Assembly: GCA_963820955.1 (NCBI GenBank)
Contig: CAWGCA010000041.1
Span: 62,001 to 126,000, forward strand
Source of the DNA: CAWGCA01 sp963820955
GTDB taxonomy: Bacteria; Pseudomonadota; Gammaproteobacteria; Chromatiales; Chromatiaceae
Reading direction: 5' to 3'
Length of the DNA: 64,000 nt
Part shown: positions 9,528 through 19,388 of the stretch, piece after piece
Layout: every line of letters begins with the position of its first letter
How positions within the stretch are numbered: position 1 is the first letter of the stretch
The notes under the pieces: model-generated
Database searches by the model: none
Told to the model about the DNA's origin: nothing
Seen by the model: the letters and a program-made list of their open reading frames with translations, nothing else
Made by a program: the position numbers and the translations under genes

Positions 9528-10232
9528 ATGAATTTTCAGCTCGAAATTATTGGTGTAATACACTCTCCATTCAAGGAAAAATTCGGTATACCGCGTCAAT
9601 CCGGGTTGGTGCCCCAGGTACGTGCCACACTGGAACTTCTTCCTCCTTACAATCGACCCGAGGTGGTCGTTGGCCTGGAAGGTTATTCCCATATCTGGAT
9701 CCAGTTCGTGTTCCACCGGGCGCTTAGGGATAGCTGGCAGCCAACGGTCAGGCCCCCGCGCCTTGGCGGAAATCGGCGGGTGGGTGTTTTTGCCAGCCGT
9801 TCCCCTTTTCGCCCGAATCCAGTCGGGCTCTCCGTTGTAAAGTTGGAAGCCGTCCACTGTAGCGGCGGAAAAGTAGTGCTGGATGTTACTGGCGTTGACC
9901 TGTTGGACGGGACGCCGGTATTGGATATTAAACCCTATGTTGCCTATGTCGACAGCATACCCGATGCCCGCTCCGGCTTCGCCCCGCTCCCTCCGGAGGT
10001 GTTACTGGGTGTTCGGTTTACGCCGCTGGCCAAACAACAACTGGATGACCGAGATGACGGGGAAGCGCTGAGGGCACTGATAACGGCACTTCTGGAAACC
10101 GATCCAAGACCCGCCTACCTGCGTGATGGCGGGGATGAGGAGCGGATATACGGGATGCGGCTCTACGATTTCGATCTGCGTTGGCGAATCGAAGGCGATG
10201 AGGCGCGCGTGCTGGAACTGGCCCCTGTCTGA
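9528..10232 (+). CDS. trmO: tRNA (N6-threonylcarbamoyladenosine37-N6)-methyltransferase TrmO
   Basis: Cytoplasmic tRNA-modifying enzyme that adds a methyl group from SAM to t6A at position 37 of threonine tRNAs. The 234-residue protein starts with 'IGVIHSPFKEKFGIPRQ' and contains 'LEGYSHIWIQFVFH', 'RRVGVFASRSPFRPNPVGLS' and 'LDIKPYVAYVDS', all family hallmarks of the VirR/YaeB beta-barrel. The C-terminal lobe (about 165-234) includes 'YGMRLYDFDLRW'. No strong ribosome-binding site lies in the 14-base divergent gap. Confidence 0.95.
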   Translation: MNFQLEIIGVIHSPFKEKFGIPRQSGLVPQVRATLELLPPYNRPEVVVGLEGYSHIWIQFVFHRALRDSWQPTVRPPRLGGNRRVGVFASRSPFRPNPVGLSVVKLEAVHCSGGKVVLDVTGVDLLDGTPVLDIKPYVAYVDSIPDARSGFAPLPPEVLLGVRFTPLAKQQLDDRDDGEALRALITALLETDPRPAYLRDGGDEERIYGMRLYDFDLRWRIEGDEARVLELAPV

Positions 10233-10601
10233 GAAGGTGCGGACCAGGATTTGCCTCAACCTGCCAATTCCCGGAGTTTGCCCCTGGTCTGGTGCTTCGG
10301 ATGGAGCTCTGAAAGGTTCAATGGGTATGAGACAATATCTTGGCCGGTGTGGTTCATCATCGTGGCGGCCAAGACCGGCGGGACAATCCGGGCCGGAGAA
10401 ACATCTCGCGAGTTCAATCGGCTCGTCGTGTTGGCAAGAACCGGCGCGCTTGGACAGATGCCTGGAAAGGTCGAATGCGGTAGCCGTCGAAACCGGGATA
10501 CCTCTTCCCATGGCCATTTCGTCGCCGCAGTAGACTGTGTGCGCAACGTTTTCGGAGACTGAAATTTCTGTTAGTGATCACCGATTGGGAATGTTTCAAA
10601 A
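10233..10601. other. Stretch without a recognisable gene
   Basis: About 370 bases between trmO and the lipoprotein gene. Several overlapping open frames exist in both directions, but none has a recognisable motif or a clear ribosome-binding site. I see no RNA gene or strong terminator here. Confidence 0.5.
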
Positions 10602-10892
10602 ATGAGTGGAAAAAAACTGATATTGTTTCTGGGGGCGGTTTTAATGCTTTCCCTCGGGGCCTGCACCCAGGAACAGCAAAACCGCATATCCCGCATGGGT
10701 GTAGCCTGGCTGGAAGGAAACTATCGAGTTACCTATGCGGATGGGAATCATGTGAAATCATGGGAAGTGCGCGATGGAAAAGTAACCAGCGAGCCAGGGA
10801 AAGGCTATTATTTTTTCTGGACCGAAGTGAATGGGAAAAAGCTATACGTGCAGTCGCCGATCGACAGAACCTACATCGAGGAGATTCCCTGA
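10602..10892 (+). CDS. Small predicted lipoprotein
   Basis: A 96-residue protein with a lipoprotein signal peptide: Lys residues at 4-5, a hydrophobic core 'LILFLGAVLMLSLGAC', and the lipobox 'LGAC' with Cys at residue 21. The mature part (about 75 residues) ends with 'YVQSPIDRTYIEEIP' and is rich in Tyr, Trp and Lys. It would be anchored to a membrane on the periplasmic side. Family not recognised. Just after the stop is a perfect palindrome TGGCCTAGGCCA without a T-run. Confidence 0.8.
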   Translation: MSGKKLILFLGAVLMLSLGACTQEQQNRISRMGVAWLEGNYRVTYADGNHVKSWEVRDGKVTSEPGKGYYFFWTEVNGKKLYVQSPIDRTYIEEIP

Positions 10893-11072
10893 ATTCCTGG
10901 CCTAGGCCAAAACGCATGAAGGAGGGCTTTCTCGGTGATGATCCGCCTGGACGCTCGCCTATATTGATGTGTTGGTTGGCAATATTCCAGCTATTGATGA
11001 TCCGAGTCTCACCCTGAGAAAAAGTAGCCATAAATCTGGGAATTATTTTGTATATCAGCTACAATTCCCTGT

Positions 11073-11369
11073 TTGCAAATTTCTTTTCCGAATTGGGATC
11101 TCCCGATCAGAAAAGGGTCCTCCCGGAGAACTGCGCAGGGCGCTCAATTTCCTACCGTGCTTGTTGCTTTTATAGTCACTTTCGTAATCACTTTCGTGCT
11201 TGCCATAGCTATAGCGCTGGTTATCGTTACGGCATACAGCGAAATGGACACCAACATGTACCGAGGCGCGTTTTTTGGACCCAGCGGCCCAAGCTATCGT
11301 CTTTATGCGAAGCGAACCGCGATACAGAAAGCCAGGCCAGCCAAGAGTGCCGGCGATATGTACGGATAG
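11073..11369 (+). CDS. Possible small membrane protein
   Basis: A 98-residue open frame with one strong hydrophobic segment, 'VLVAFIVTFVITFVLAIAIA' (about residues 28-48), followed by a polar tail rich in Tyr, Arg and Lys. No family recognised. The first 25 residues look unlike natural protein, so the true start may be later. It stands alone between a lipoprotein gene and a convergent methyltransferase gene. Confidence 0.35.
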   Translation: MQISFPNWDLPIRKGSSRRTAQGAQFPTVLVAFIVTFVITFVLAIAIALVIVTAYSEMDTNMYRGAFFGPSGPSYRLYAKRTAIQKARPAKSAGDMYG

Positions 11370-11448
11370 ACGATATATCCCATATGGGGGGATCGCATTC
11401 GAGCTCAGTTCTGAATGTGGTGTTTAGTACTCTCCAGGGGTTCAACCG

Positions 11449-12288
11449 CTATTTTTCGGCCGAGAGGTAGCATATCCAACCGGCATCGGCGTCGGCCTGT
11501 TCAGCGGGCTGGAAGATTCCATCCGGTTCCCCGTCTTCATCCCAGCCCTGCCAGTAGATGGTCACCTTCTGAAATCCGACCTCCTGCAATAATTCCCTGA
11601 CTTCAGGCAGCGTCCATAGGCGCCAGTCGTAGCTGAAGGCCTTATCCATCCGCGAACCGTCTGGAAAGGTGAAATGAATGTGGCAGATCAGGCCATTGTC
11701 GACCGGATTGTATTTTTCCTGCTCCCAGATATAAGTGAAACCCCCGCCTTCCTCGATGTCCCGCTCTTCCACGATTTCCCGAAAGGAGTCATAACCGCCG
11801 TAGGCGTCCAGAAACAGAATTCCACCGTCGGCCAGCACCTTTCTCACCCGCTGGAAATAGCTTTTCAGTTGCTGGCGTTCCTTGAACAGCCAGTAACTGA
11901 AATTCATGGCCGACACGATTTCCGGCGCTTCCGTATTCACCGTCAGTACATCGGCCTGAAGCAGTTTGACGCGGTCGCGCTGCCCCTGTGAGAGCGCAGT
12001 CAAGTTGTTTTCCGCACCCCAGTCGAGTACTTCCTTATCGATATCTACTCCTATTGCCCGATTGGTTTTTCTGCGCTGAACCCATTCACAGCAGACATTG
12101 GCCGTACCGCAGAAATCCTCTCGTAACAACGCCGCCCTGCGACCCCGTAGCTGCTTAAATGTATCATCGACAAAATCGATCTCCGAGGCCGCATACTGAA
12201 CGGACAACTCATACAGATAGTGTCGATCGGCCCTCTCGGCAAGAGAAGATTTAGGTTGCTTTTTCTTAGATTTGCCGCGTGCTGCCAT
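11449..12288 (-). CDS. Class I SAM-dependent methyltransferase
   Basis: Predicted cytoplasmic methyltransferase, about 279 residues from the ATG at 12288 ('MAARGKSKKKQPK'). I prefer this start because the 35 residues upstream look non-coding. Motif I is atypical ('LREDFCGTANVCCEWV'), followed by the acidic 'AIGVDIDKEVLDWG' and 'VKLLQADVLTV'. 'NFSYWLFKERQQLKSYFQRV' and 'VLADGGILFLDAYGG' complete the Rossmann fold. 'FCGTA' and 'NFSYW' recur in a subfamily of uncharacterised methyltransferases. Substrate unknown. It is convergent with the tRNA-Ser gene side of the chromosome and lies left of the accessory region. Confidence 0.8.
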   Translation of the reverse strand: MAARGKSKKKQPKSSLAERADRHYLYELSVQYAASEIDFVDDTFKQLRGRRAALLREDFCGTANVCCEWVQRRKTNRAIGVDIDKEVLDWGAENNLTALSQGQRDRVKLLQADVLTVNTEAPEIVSAMNFSYWLFKERQQLKSYFQRVRKVLADGGILFLDAYGGYDSFREIVEERDIEEGGGFTYIWEQEKYNPVDNGLICHIHFTFPDGSRMDKAFSYDWRLWTLPEVRELLQEVGFQKVTIYWQGWDEDGEPDGIFQPAEQADADAGWICYLSAEK

Positions 12289-12461
12289 GTCCGACGATCC
12301 GGGGTGGAATGTTATGGTTGGCGGAATATACTCGAAACCAAGCGGAGAAGGGTATAGCTGGCCAACATTGAGATCAAATATATCAGCAGCCACAATTTGC
12401 GCCAGTCATGGTTCTGGTATACCCTTGCGCCTCCAAATTTCGCAGACTAGCGCGAATCTCC

Positions 12462-13130
<669 letters not shown>

Positions 13131-13571
13131 ATGAAAGAACAACCCATTGTCCGGACGAACGTTTCTGTGTGCGAAACGGTAGCGCATCAGGACCATATGG
13201 AAAACTCGTCTCCCAAGGGCTCGCTGGCGCATGAGACGCAGATAAACGAGCCAGCAACCTCGCCGTCCAGTATGGAGGATGATCTGTTGTTCGATCTTGC
13301 TATCCGCCATTTTCGCGATCTCAATCTGCGATCAACCGAATCCGATCAACTGGCTGCCGAAATACTGCAGGCAGTCGCAACTGGAGAACCGCGTCTTGTG
13401 GGCCCGGTCGGCGAACCATCGCGGCGATACGAGTTCCATTGGCACTTCTCTGCATTGAACATCCGGGTGGGCGAAGGCCGGATAAGGTTGCCTCTGCAGT
13501 CCGCATTGCACTTGGCAAACACACTGCAGGGCGCAAGCGATCCACAACTGGTTGGCGCAATTGCCGCCTGA
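13131..13571 (+). CDS. Hypothetical protein
   Basis: About 146 residues from the ATG at 13131, which has a good ribosome-binding site (AGGAG, 7 bases upstream). The N-terminal 50 residues are polar and probably disordered. The rest includes an acidic helix 'MEDDLLFDLAIRHFRDLNLR' and a strand-rich C-terminal half with 'YEFHWHFSALNIRVGEGRIR'. No family recognised and no signal peptide. It is the first gene after the tRNA in segment A. The next 270 bases, up to the IS, hold nothing I can identify. Confidence 0.5.
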   Translation: MKEQPIVRTNVSVCETVAHQDHMENSSPKGSLAHETQINEPATSPSSMEDDLLFDLAIRHFRDLNLRSTESDQLAAEILQAVATGEPRLVGPVGEPSRRYEFHWHFSALNIRVGEGRIRLPLQSALHLANTLQGASDPQLVGAIAA

Positions 13572-13840
13572 CGGGTTGGTTCGATTTGTCTTTATGGCCG
13601 CATCGGGTCGGGCAGTTGTGCCCAGCCCCCGCAAAAACGGACATAAATCGCTCTACGCGCCTACTTGGCTAACCGCAATGTTTCACCCAATGTTTTATTC
13701 GAAGGTTTTTTGGATGATTTGGACAAACGCAGAGACGGGATAGGAATTATTATCCCGAACAGGGTGATTTTCTAGATTTCAGACACGCCTCCCCCAACCC
13801 CCATTATTTATCATTGTGCCGGGGCAACACCCTTTGAAGA

Positions 13841-15160
13841 TCATCCTGGCTTCAAACGGGCAACCACAACCGCGAACAGGTCCTGATAGGGATAAGCACT
13901 GGAAAGCAGAAACCGGATCCGACGGGTATTGCGTAGGATCACGGCACCAATCTTCAGCAATCTAAGACGTATCGTACCGACTTGAGCACGGGCCAGTTCC
14001 GTGCCTTTGAGAGCCAACCTCCGGATGCCCTCCATTAGCACATAGGCCAGACTGGAGAGCAGCAACCGGAACTGATTCGCCCACCAGAAATGGGCGCTGG
14101 TACGGTCCGCAAACAGTCCCATCTGTTGTTCCTTGATCCGGTTCTCCATCTCACCGCGGGCACAGTAGAGATCGTCATAGAGTGCCTGCTTGCCCCCTTC
14201 CAAATTGGTAATGATGAAGCGGGGGTTCCGCCCCTTATCAGTTACCTCCAATTTGGCGATGACCTGGCGCGGTTTTTTCCAGGTCTTGGCAGCATAATGG
14301 AAACGAAAGAACTCCCGCTGTTTCTCACCAGTCAACTCGGCGAGTTGTTCAACAATCTGCATCCCCGGTTCGATCATTTTTTCCAGCCGCTTGTTGCGGG
14401 CAATGCCAACGACGTATTTCACGTCATGGCGTTCACACCAACCCAACATTCTATGGCGACAGAATCCGGAGTCACCCCGGAAGATGATGGTGACATCGGG
14501 CCATTCCTGGCGCAGTCGTTTCGTCAGTAGCGCCAGAATAGCCCAGGCATGTTTCGCCCCATCGATATTACTCGGCCTCAGATAGCTGACCAGTAACTGA
14601 TCACCACAAAAGACATAAAGGGGTAGAAAGCAGTAGTGGTCGTAATAGCCATGGAAAAAGCGTCCCTCCTGCAGACCATGAATGGGATCATCGGTCGCAT
14701 CGAAATCCAAGATCAGTTTATCGGGTGGGGCGTCAAAGGAGGCGATGAACTGATCGATCAATACCTTGTGTATATCGACCGCTGCTCTCCTTCCCGCCCG
14801 GCCCTCCAGCCGACAAAGGGTGGATTGGCTGCCCAGTTCCTGTTCCCGATCGACTGCAGTCTGCAGCGCTGGATCATTGCGCAGGGTTTTGTGATCGTTG
14901 AGGTCTTCATAGCCCAGGCTCAGTCCATAGACGCGTTGACGCAACAGACTCAGTTGGGTGTGTGTGATGTAGTCGGGATTGCGGGGGTCTGGAATGACCG
15001 CATCAATCGCCTTCATTAAACCGAGTTGCCGATCAATTTCTCTCAGCAGAAGAACACCACCATCGGAAGTAATGTCCCCACCGGAGAATTCTGTCTGCAC
15101 TTTGCGGCGCTTAAGGGCTGGAAAATCAAAAACAGCTTGGGTACAGTTTGTCACGGGCAA
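13841..15160 (-). CDS. IS1380-family transposase
   Basis: DDE transposase of 439 residues, intact in length. 'FSGGDITSDGGVLLLREID' near the start and 'LSLGYEDLNDHKTLRNDP' (about 95) are typical of the IS1380 family. The catalytic residues appear in 'LILDFDATDDP' (about 155), 'IIFRGDSGF' (about 228) and 'GEMENRIKEQQ' (about 338). The frame opens with TTG at 15160; GTG at 15154 ('VTNCTQ') is the likelier start. Terminal inverted repeats could not be fixed with certainty; AGGGTGATTTTC near 13761 and a matching segment near 15200 are candidates. Confidence 0.92.
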   Translation of the reverse strand: MPVTNCTQAVFDFPALKRRKVQTEFSGGDITSDGGVLLLREIDRQLGLMKAIDAVIPDPRNPDYITHTQLSLLRQRVYGLSLGYEDLNDHKTLRNDPALQTAVDREQELGSQSTLCRLEGRAGRRAAVDIHKVLIDQFIASFDAPPDKLILDFDATDDPIHGLQEGRFFHGYYDHYCFLPLYVFCGDQLLVSYLRPSNIDGAKHAWAILALLTKRLRQEWPDVTIIFRGDSGFCRHRMLGWCERHDVKYVVGIARNKRLEKMIEPGMQIVEQLAELTGEKQREFFRFHYAAKTWKKPRQVIAKLEVTDKGRNPRFIITNLEGGKQALYDDLYCARGEMENRIKEQQMGLFADRTSAHFWWANQFRLLLSSLAYVLMEGIRRLALKGTELARAQVGTIRLRLLKIGAVILRNTRRIRFLLSSAYPYQDLFAVVVARLKPG

Positions 15161-15219
15161 AACCTTGTTCGATTACAGTGTAAGCAGCTGAATTATATCG
15201 AAAACACAGGGTTTTGCCC
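15155..15219. repeat. Inverted repeat with T-run over the transposase start
   Basis: GGGCAAAACC (15155-15164) pairs perfectly with GGTTTTGCCC (15210-15219), followed by TTTTT on the plus strand. On RNA read from outside on the plus strand it could end transcription. On minus-strand readthrough RNA it would bury the transposase start, a control known from other insertion sequences. Confidence 0.45.
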
Positions 15220-15222
15220 TTT

Positions 15223-15465
15223 TTATTGGTGAAATATTGCGGCTAACTGCATCAACTCACGCAGTGATCTGACTTCATCCTGCAGATCACGTATCGCCTG
15301 ATGCAGCTTCAGATTTTCGTCATGCACGACTGCCCCGATTTTGCTGCTCTCCTGGACCTTCTGTTCCTCCACCATGGATTGCATGGCGCTCACGATGATC
15401 GCGATGAAGAGGTTTAGCATGGTAAAAGTGGCGATCAGAATAAATTGCAGACAAGCGTCATCGTG
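15223..15465 (-). pseudogene. C-terminal fragment of a voltage-gated ion channel
   Basis: The frame reads 'LIATFTMLNLFIAIIVSAMQ' followed by a charged coiled coil 'LHQAIRDLQDEVRSLRELM'. This is the end of the S6 pore helix and the C-terminal coiled coil of bacterial ion-transport proteins (NaChBac-like). Everything upstream (sensor S1-S4, pore) is missing; the frame loses its meaning a few codons before 'LIATF' near 15465. The fragment directly abuts the IS1380 element, whose insertion or an adjacent deletion may have removed the rest. Confidence 0.65.
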
Positions 15466-15467
15466 CG

Positions 15468-15879
15468 GTGGAACTTGTCACCTTCCAGCCGATTGGCGGA
15501 CGCTGCTTCGACGAATGGTCCATGCGAACCGTCGACCTTTACGATCTACCGGGCGACAAAAGGGCATTGATGGCTGCGAAATACGGCGGAAAGGACGGCG
15601 TTATTGCCATACCTGAGGACCAGTACCTGGTGCATGCATTTTTGTTGGACGCGAAGTTTGTGTGCTCTTCGACACCGTGGAAGCTGACCGACGGTACCGA
15701 TGCGTCTGCGCTCTCTGCCGAACGCTCGTCTCGCTAACTGGAAGCCTTGGTTCCTCCGCGCGATCAATCTTTCAGTCGCGATAACCCGTGCTGCCGCTGC
15801 GCTCGAGCAGGGCGTGCCTGAAGAAGACATCAGGGTCAATCCGATGGACTCCCATGGAGAGTACAGCCGGCTCCGCTAG
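15468..15879 (+). pseudogene. Remnant of an unknown gene (frameshifted)
   Basis: Two plus-strand frames read like one protein: 'VDLYDLPGDKRALMAAKYGG' and 'VIAIPEDQYLVHAFLLDAKF' in the first, then after a shift near 15715 'LANWKPWFLRAINLSVAITR', 'AAAALEQGVPEEDIRVNP' and the stop at 15877-15879. Codon use and composition look protein-like in both parts. Family not recognised. Its 3' end overlaps the stop of nhaR on the other strand by a few bases. Confidence 0.4.
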
Positions 15880-16781
15880 ACAAACAACTCACTGCGTGCG
15901 GCTTCGGTGATCGCCGATACCGCCGGATGTTTGATGCGACGCTCTGCAGAGATGAGGTAGTAGCGCTCGGTAAGATCCTGCGCGCGACCTATTGTGGTTA
16001 CCCCGTATTTGTCCAACACATCCTGCTCGACGGCGGTTGGTGAGGTGAAGACGCCGGTCCCGCGTTCGCCAAAGGCCTTCATCAGGGCGCGATCGTCGAA
16101 CTCTGCCACCACCAGTGGGTTGATCTCGTGGCGTGTGAACCAGGCCTCGAGGTCTCGCCGTAGGGTGCTTCCCCCACTCGGCATCAGCATGCGCGTGCCA
16201 TCCAGGCTGGCAGGGAAGTCGGTCTGCAGGCTCTTGGCTTGGCCCGGCGTAGCAAAGAAAGTGATCCCCGACTCGCCGAGGACATGGTTATAGGCGCGGA
16301 TGTTGAGAGTCGGGCTGATCGGGCTGTCTGCCAACACGACGTCCAGCTTGTGCACCGAGAGGTCGGCGAGAAGATCCACCAGCGGGGCCTCATGGCAGAT
16401 AAGACGTACCGATTCGGTCATGTTGAGAACGGGTTCGAGCACGCGGTAGGCCAGCAATTTCGGAACGACCATGGCGACACCCACCTTCAAGGTGAGTGCG
16501 GCGCCGGGCGTGTGTCCCGCCAGAACGTCCTGTAACTCGATGCCGAGTCGAAACATCTCGTCGGCGTAGGAAAACACCAGACGGCCGGTCTCTGTCATCA
16601 CCAGATTGCGGCCATCTTTCTCGAACAGCTTTGCTCCGACCTGTTGTTCGAGATCTCGCAGCTGGCCACTGATGGTCTGTGGGGTCAGGAACAGGGTCTC
16701 GGCAGCCTTGGTGATGGAGCCGTGGCTGGCCACTGACCAGAAATAGCGCAGGTGTTTCAGGTTTAGCTTGAGATTTGGCAT
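15876..16781 (-). CDS. nhaR: LysR-family regulator NhaR
   Basis: 301-residue LysR-type activator. The N-terminal winged helix region includes 'LKHLRYFWSVASHGSITKAA' and 'LTPQTISGQLRDLEQQVGAK', which matches NhaR very closely in pattern (FW.VA..GSI..A and LTPQTISGQL). The C-terminal ligand-binding lobes follow (about 95-295). NhaR proteins activate sodium/proton antiporter genes in response to sodium. Here it is the last gene behind an Mrp-type antiporter operon, so it probably controls that operon. The gene is intact. Confidence 0.88.
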   Translation of the reverse strand: MPNLKLNLKHLRYFWSVASHGSITKAAETLFLTPQTISGQLRDLEQQVGAKLFEKDGRNLVMTETGRLVFSYADEMFRLGIELQDVLAGHTPGAALTLKVGVAMVVPKLLAYRVLEPVLNMTESVRLICHEAPLVDLLADLSVHKLDVVLADSPISPTLNIRAYNHVLGESGITFFATPGQAKSLQTDFPASLDGTRMLMPSGGSTLRRDLEAWFTRHEINPLVVAEFDDRALMKAFGERGTGVFTSPTAVEQDVLDKYGVTTIGRAQDLTERYYLISAERRIKHPAVSAITEAARSELFV

Positions 16782-16817
16782 GTGTTGCTGTTCCTGGCCT
16801 GTCGTGATCGTGCCGGA

Positions 16818-17762
16818 TTATGCCATCTGCGGGACTGTTACCGGGGAGATGAAGTCTTTGGGCTTCACCGCCAGCACCGAGGCCGTTGTCGTTTGCAGCA
16901 CCTCCTCTGCCGTGTTGCCGATGAAAAACCCAGGTATGCCGGTACGGCCGAGTGTGCCCATTACGATCAGGTCCGCCTTCAGTTCTCTGGTTAGGCCGTC
17001 AATGGCCGCCGCTGGCGCTTCCTTCAACAGATGGACCTCGGGTGAGTCCGTACTCAGATCGTAGTGCGCCAACAGTCTGTTCAAATTGTCCTTGTGGCAA
17101 AGCCGGGTCTGCTCGATCCGTCGTTCGAGTTCCGCCTCTGAGATACGCGCGAACCCACTGCGTAACATTGACTCGCCATGCATGCGCCATACGTGGACCA
17201 CGCTGAGCTGTGCCGATTCTCGCTGCGCCAGCGAACTCGCAAGGTCCATGACCAGGCGCGCGCTGTCCTTGCTCTCGTCATCCACAGGGTCAACGGCCGC
17301 GAGGATTCTGCGGTAGGGTAGTGCCGCTGCGGGCCTCTCGATCCAGACCGGACAGGGACATTTGCGCATCAGGTGCATGTCGTTACCGCCAAGCAGACAT
17401 TCGGACAAGCCCTCCGGCGGTCGGCAGGCCTTGATCACCAGGTCATGGCGGTTACCAAGCACGCTGCGAATAACCTCGATGAAAGGGGTGCCGGTCAGCA
17501 CCCGGGTGTAGATGATGTCGTCCGGTTCATCGAAAGGCTCCGACATCCTTTCGAGTGCCTGGCGACGATGCTCCTTGAGGATTGAATTCAGGTCGCTGCC
17601 GAAGTCGCTCTCGATCTCCGCCGATGACTCCTGTTCCTCGGCCACGTCGATCACAGTAAGGCGTGCGTCGTTAACCCTCGCCAGTGCTACCGCTCTTTCC
17701 AATGCCGGGCCGGCCTCGGTGCCGCCGTCGGCGAAGAACAGGATGTTTTTGAAACGTTTCAT
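16818..17762 (-). CDS. Tandem universal stress protein (UspA type)
   Basis: 314 residues containing two UspA folds (about 1-145 and 150-300). The C-terminal copy ends in 'VMGTLGRTGIPGFFIGNTAE', the ATP-binding G-x2-G-x9-G pattern; the N-terminal copy has a degenerate version. Such two-domain proteins are common near ion transporters. It sits 19 bases after the last antiporter gene and 36 bases before nhaR, so it is likely co-transcribed with both. Confidence 0.88.
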   Translation of the reverse strand: MKRFKNILFFADGGTEAGPALERAVALARVNDARLTVIDVAEEQESSAEIESDFGSDLNSILKEHRRQALERMSEPFDEPDDIIYTRVLTGTPFIEVIRSVLGNRHDLVIKACRPPEGLSECLLGGNDMHLMRKCPCPVWIERPAAALPYRRILAAVDPVDDESKDSARLVMDLASSLAQRESAQLSVVHVWRMHGESMLRSGFARISEAELERRIEQTRLCHKDNLNRLLAHYDLSTDSPEVHLLKEAPAAAIDGLTRELKADLIVMGTLGRTGIPGFFIGNTAEEVLQTTTASVLAVKPKDFISPVTVPQMA

Positions 17763-17781
17763 GACTTTCCTCCTGCCCGGT

Positions 17782-19388
17782 TCAACCGGGCACCAGACCC
17801 AATGCCAAGAGAAACACGCAAACGAGCAGCCAGATCAGCGCCCCCACCGTGCAGGTTGCCGCGGGACATACCGCCGTCGACATCAGCGCGCGAGGTGAAA
17901 GCGTTAAATCCTTCCACCGGGTTTTGCCGGCCCATATTCGCCGCGCTGATTTCACGAAATACAGCAGATCGCCAGGTGGGACGGGCGGTAGTGCGAAGGA
18001 GATCCGGCGGCGGCTGACGGTATAAGCCACAACTATCGCGAAGCCCGCAGCGATCGCGCCCAGCCCCGAGGTGGTCAACGGCAGAGGCTGAGTGAATGGC
18101 AACAGGATCGCGAGCGTGGCCAGCGCCACCCAGACCAGCGACGCGCGATCGAAGGCCGTTGGCGCCGTCGCCTCTTGCTGCAAGATCAGCCAGACGAACC
18201 TGGTCATCAGCAGCACGGTGCCGATGGCCGAGAATCCGAACAGCAGGGTGAAATCGAGTCCGCTGACCGCGAGCGCGTCATCCAGCATCAACTTGGTCCC
18301 AGCGCCGGAGCTGAACGGCACGCCGATCATCGCCAGGCATAAGGATGCCCAGCACGGCGATCAGCCAGGGCTGCGCGCCTTTGCGCTGCCATTCGCCCAG
18401 ACCGAGAAACAGGCTGCCCTTGACCATCAGATGGTGCATGGTGAAGGCCAACAACGCGGCGAGGATCCCGGGTGCGGCATCCGGCTTTGCCGCTGCGGCG
18501 CCGAAGGCTGCCGTAATCAGTCCCATTTTCGCGATACTGGAATAGCCGAGCACCGCCCGCGGATCACGCTGGGCCAGGCCCGCCAGCACGCCCAGGGCAA
18601 TGCCGACGACCCCGATCGCGACCAGAGCGCTCGGCCCAGGCCGTCAGAGTCAGGTTGCCGGGCGGCAGAAAACGCATCCAGCCCAGCACGCCCGCACTGA
18701 TCATCGGCCCGCTGAGTACCGCCGCGGCGGCCGCGGGCGCCGCTGGATAGGCCAGCGGCAGCCAGACATGCAGGCCGGGAAGCGCGAGCTTTATGCCGAA
18801 TCCGAACAGCAGGAGTGCGATGGCCGTATCCGGTATGGTCGCCGCCGTTAGCTCGGAAAAGTGCAGTGAATCCATGCCCTGGGCCAGCAGCACCACGGCC
18901 GAGAACAGCGCCATCTCTCCGACCAGGGTCCAGGCCAGATATATACGCGCGGCGCGGCGCGCATGCTGAGAACGACGGTGCGCGATGAGTCCGGTGGCGG
19001 CCAGTCCCATGAGTGCGAAGCCGAGGTAGAAGGCGACGATATCGGCGGCGACGATCAGCAGCAGGTTGCCGGCACAGGCCAGCAGGAAGAACACCCCGAA
19101 GCGGCCCAGCCGCGGGTCTCCACTCATCGTCAGGGAGGCATACAGGCCGGCGAACAGCCACATCACGGCACTGAACATCAGGAAGGTCTCGCCGAGCGCG
19201 TCTAGCTGCAGGGTGAGCCCGAGCAGCAGCCAGGGTATCTCGACCGTGGTTCCCACAGGTACCAGCATCGCGGCCAGCAGTGCAGGCAATGCCGCCAGTG
19301 GCATCAGGGTGCCGACGAATCGGCCCCGGGCAAACGCAAGCATCAGCAAGGGCGCCGACCACGCCAGCGTAAGCAACAGCTCGTTCAT
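17782..19388 (-). pseudogene. Third Mrp/complex I-type ion-pumping subunit, broken by two frameshifts
   Basis: Three frames together give one NuoL/M/N-like membrane protein of about 530 residues. Part 1 runs from the ATG at 19388 ('MNELLLTLAWSAPLLML') to about 18630. Part 2 covers about 18630-18345 ('LAGLAQRDPRAVLGYSSIAK', 'LLAFTMHHLMVKGSLFLGLG'). Part 3 begins 'LAMIGVPFSSGAGTKLM' and ends at 17782. Each join needs a single-base change. The TM5 position reads 'FYLGFALMGLAA', with alanine where pump subunits usually have glutamate. 'GFGIKLALPGLHVWLP' keeps the TM7 lysine. The start overlaps the stop of the preceding gene by 4 bases. Confidence 0.8.

Noticed and set aside
9510..9857. 115-codon minus-strand frame inside trmO
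   Set aside because: It lies fully within the strongly supported trmO gene and shows no motif.
10256..10546. Minus- and plus-strand frames of about 100 codons between trmO and the lipoprotein gene
   Set aside because: Three overlapping frames compete, none with a ribosome-binding site or recognisable sequence.
17782..19388. Programmed frameshifting in the third D-type subunit
   Set aside because: No slippery run was seen at either join (about 18630 and 18340), and two shifts in one gene in a region of decay fit mutation better.
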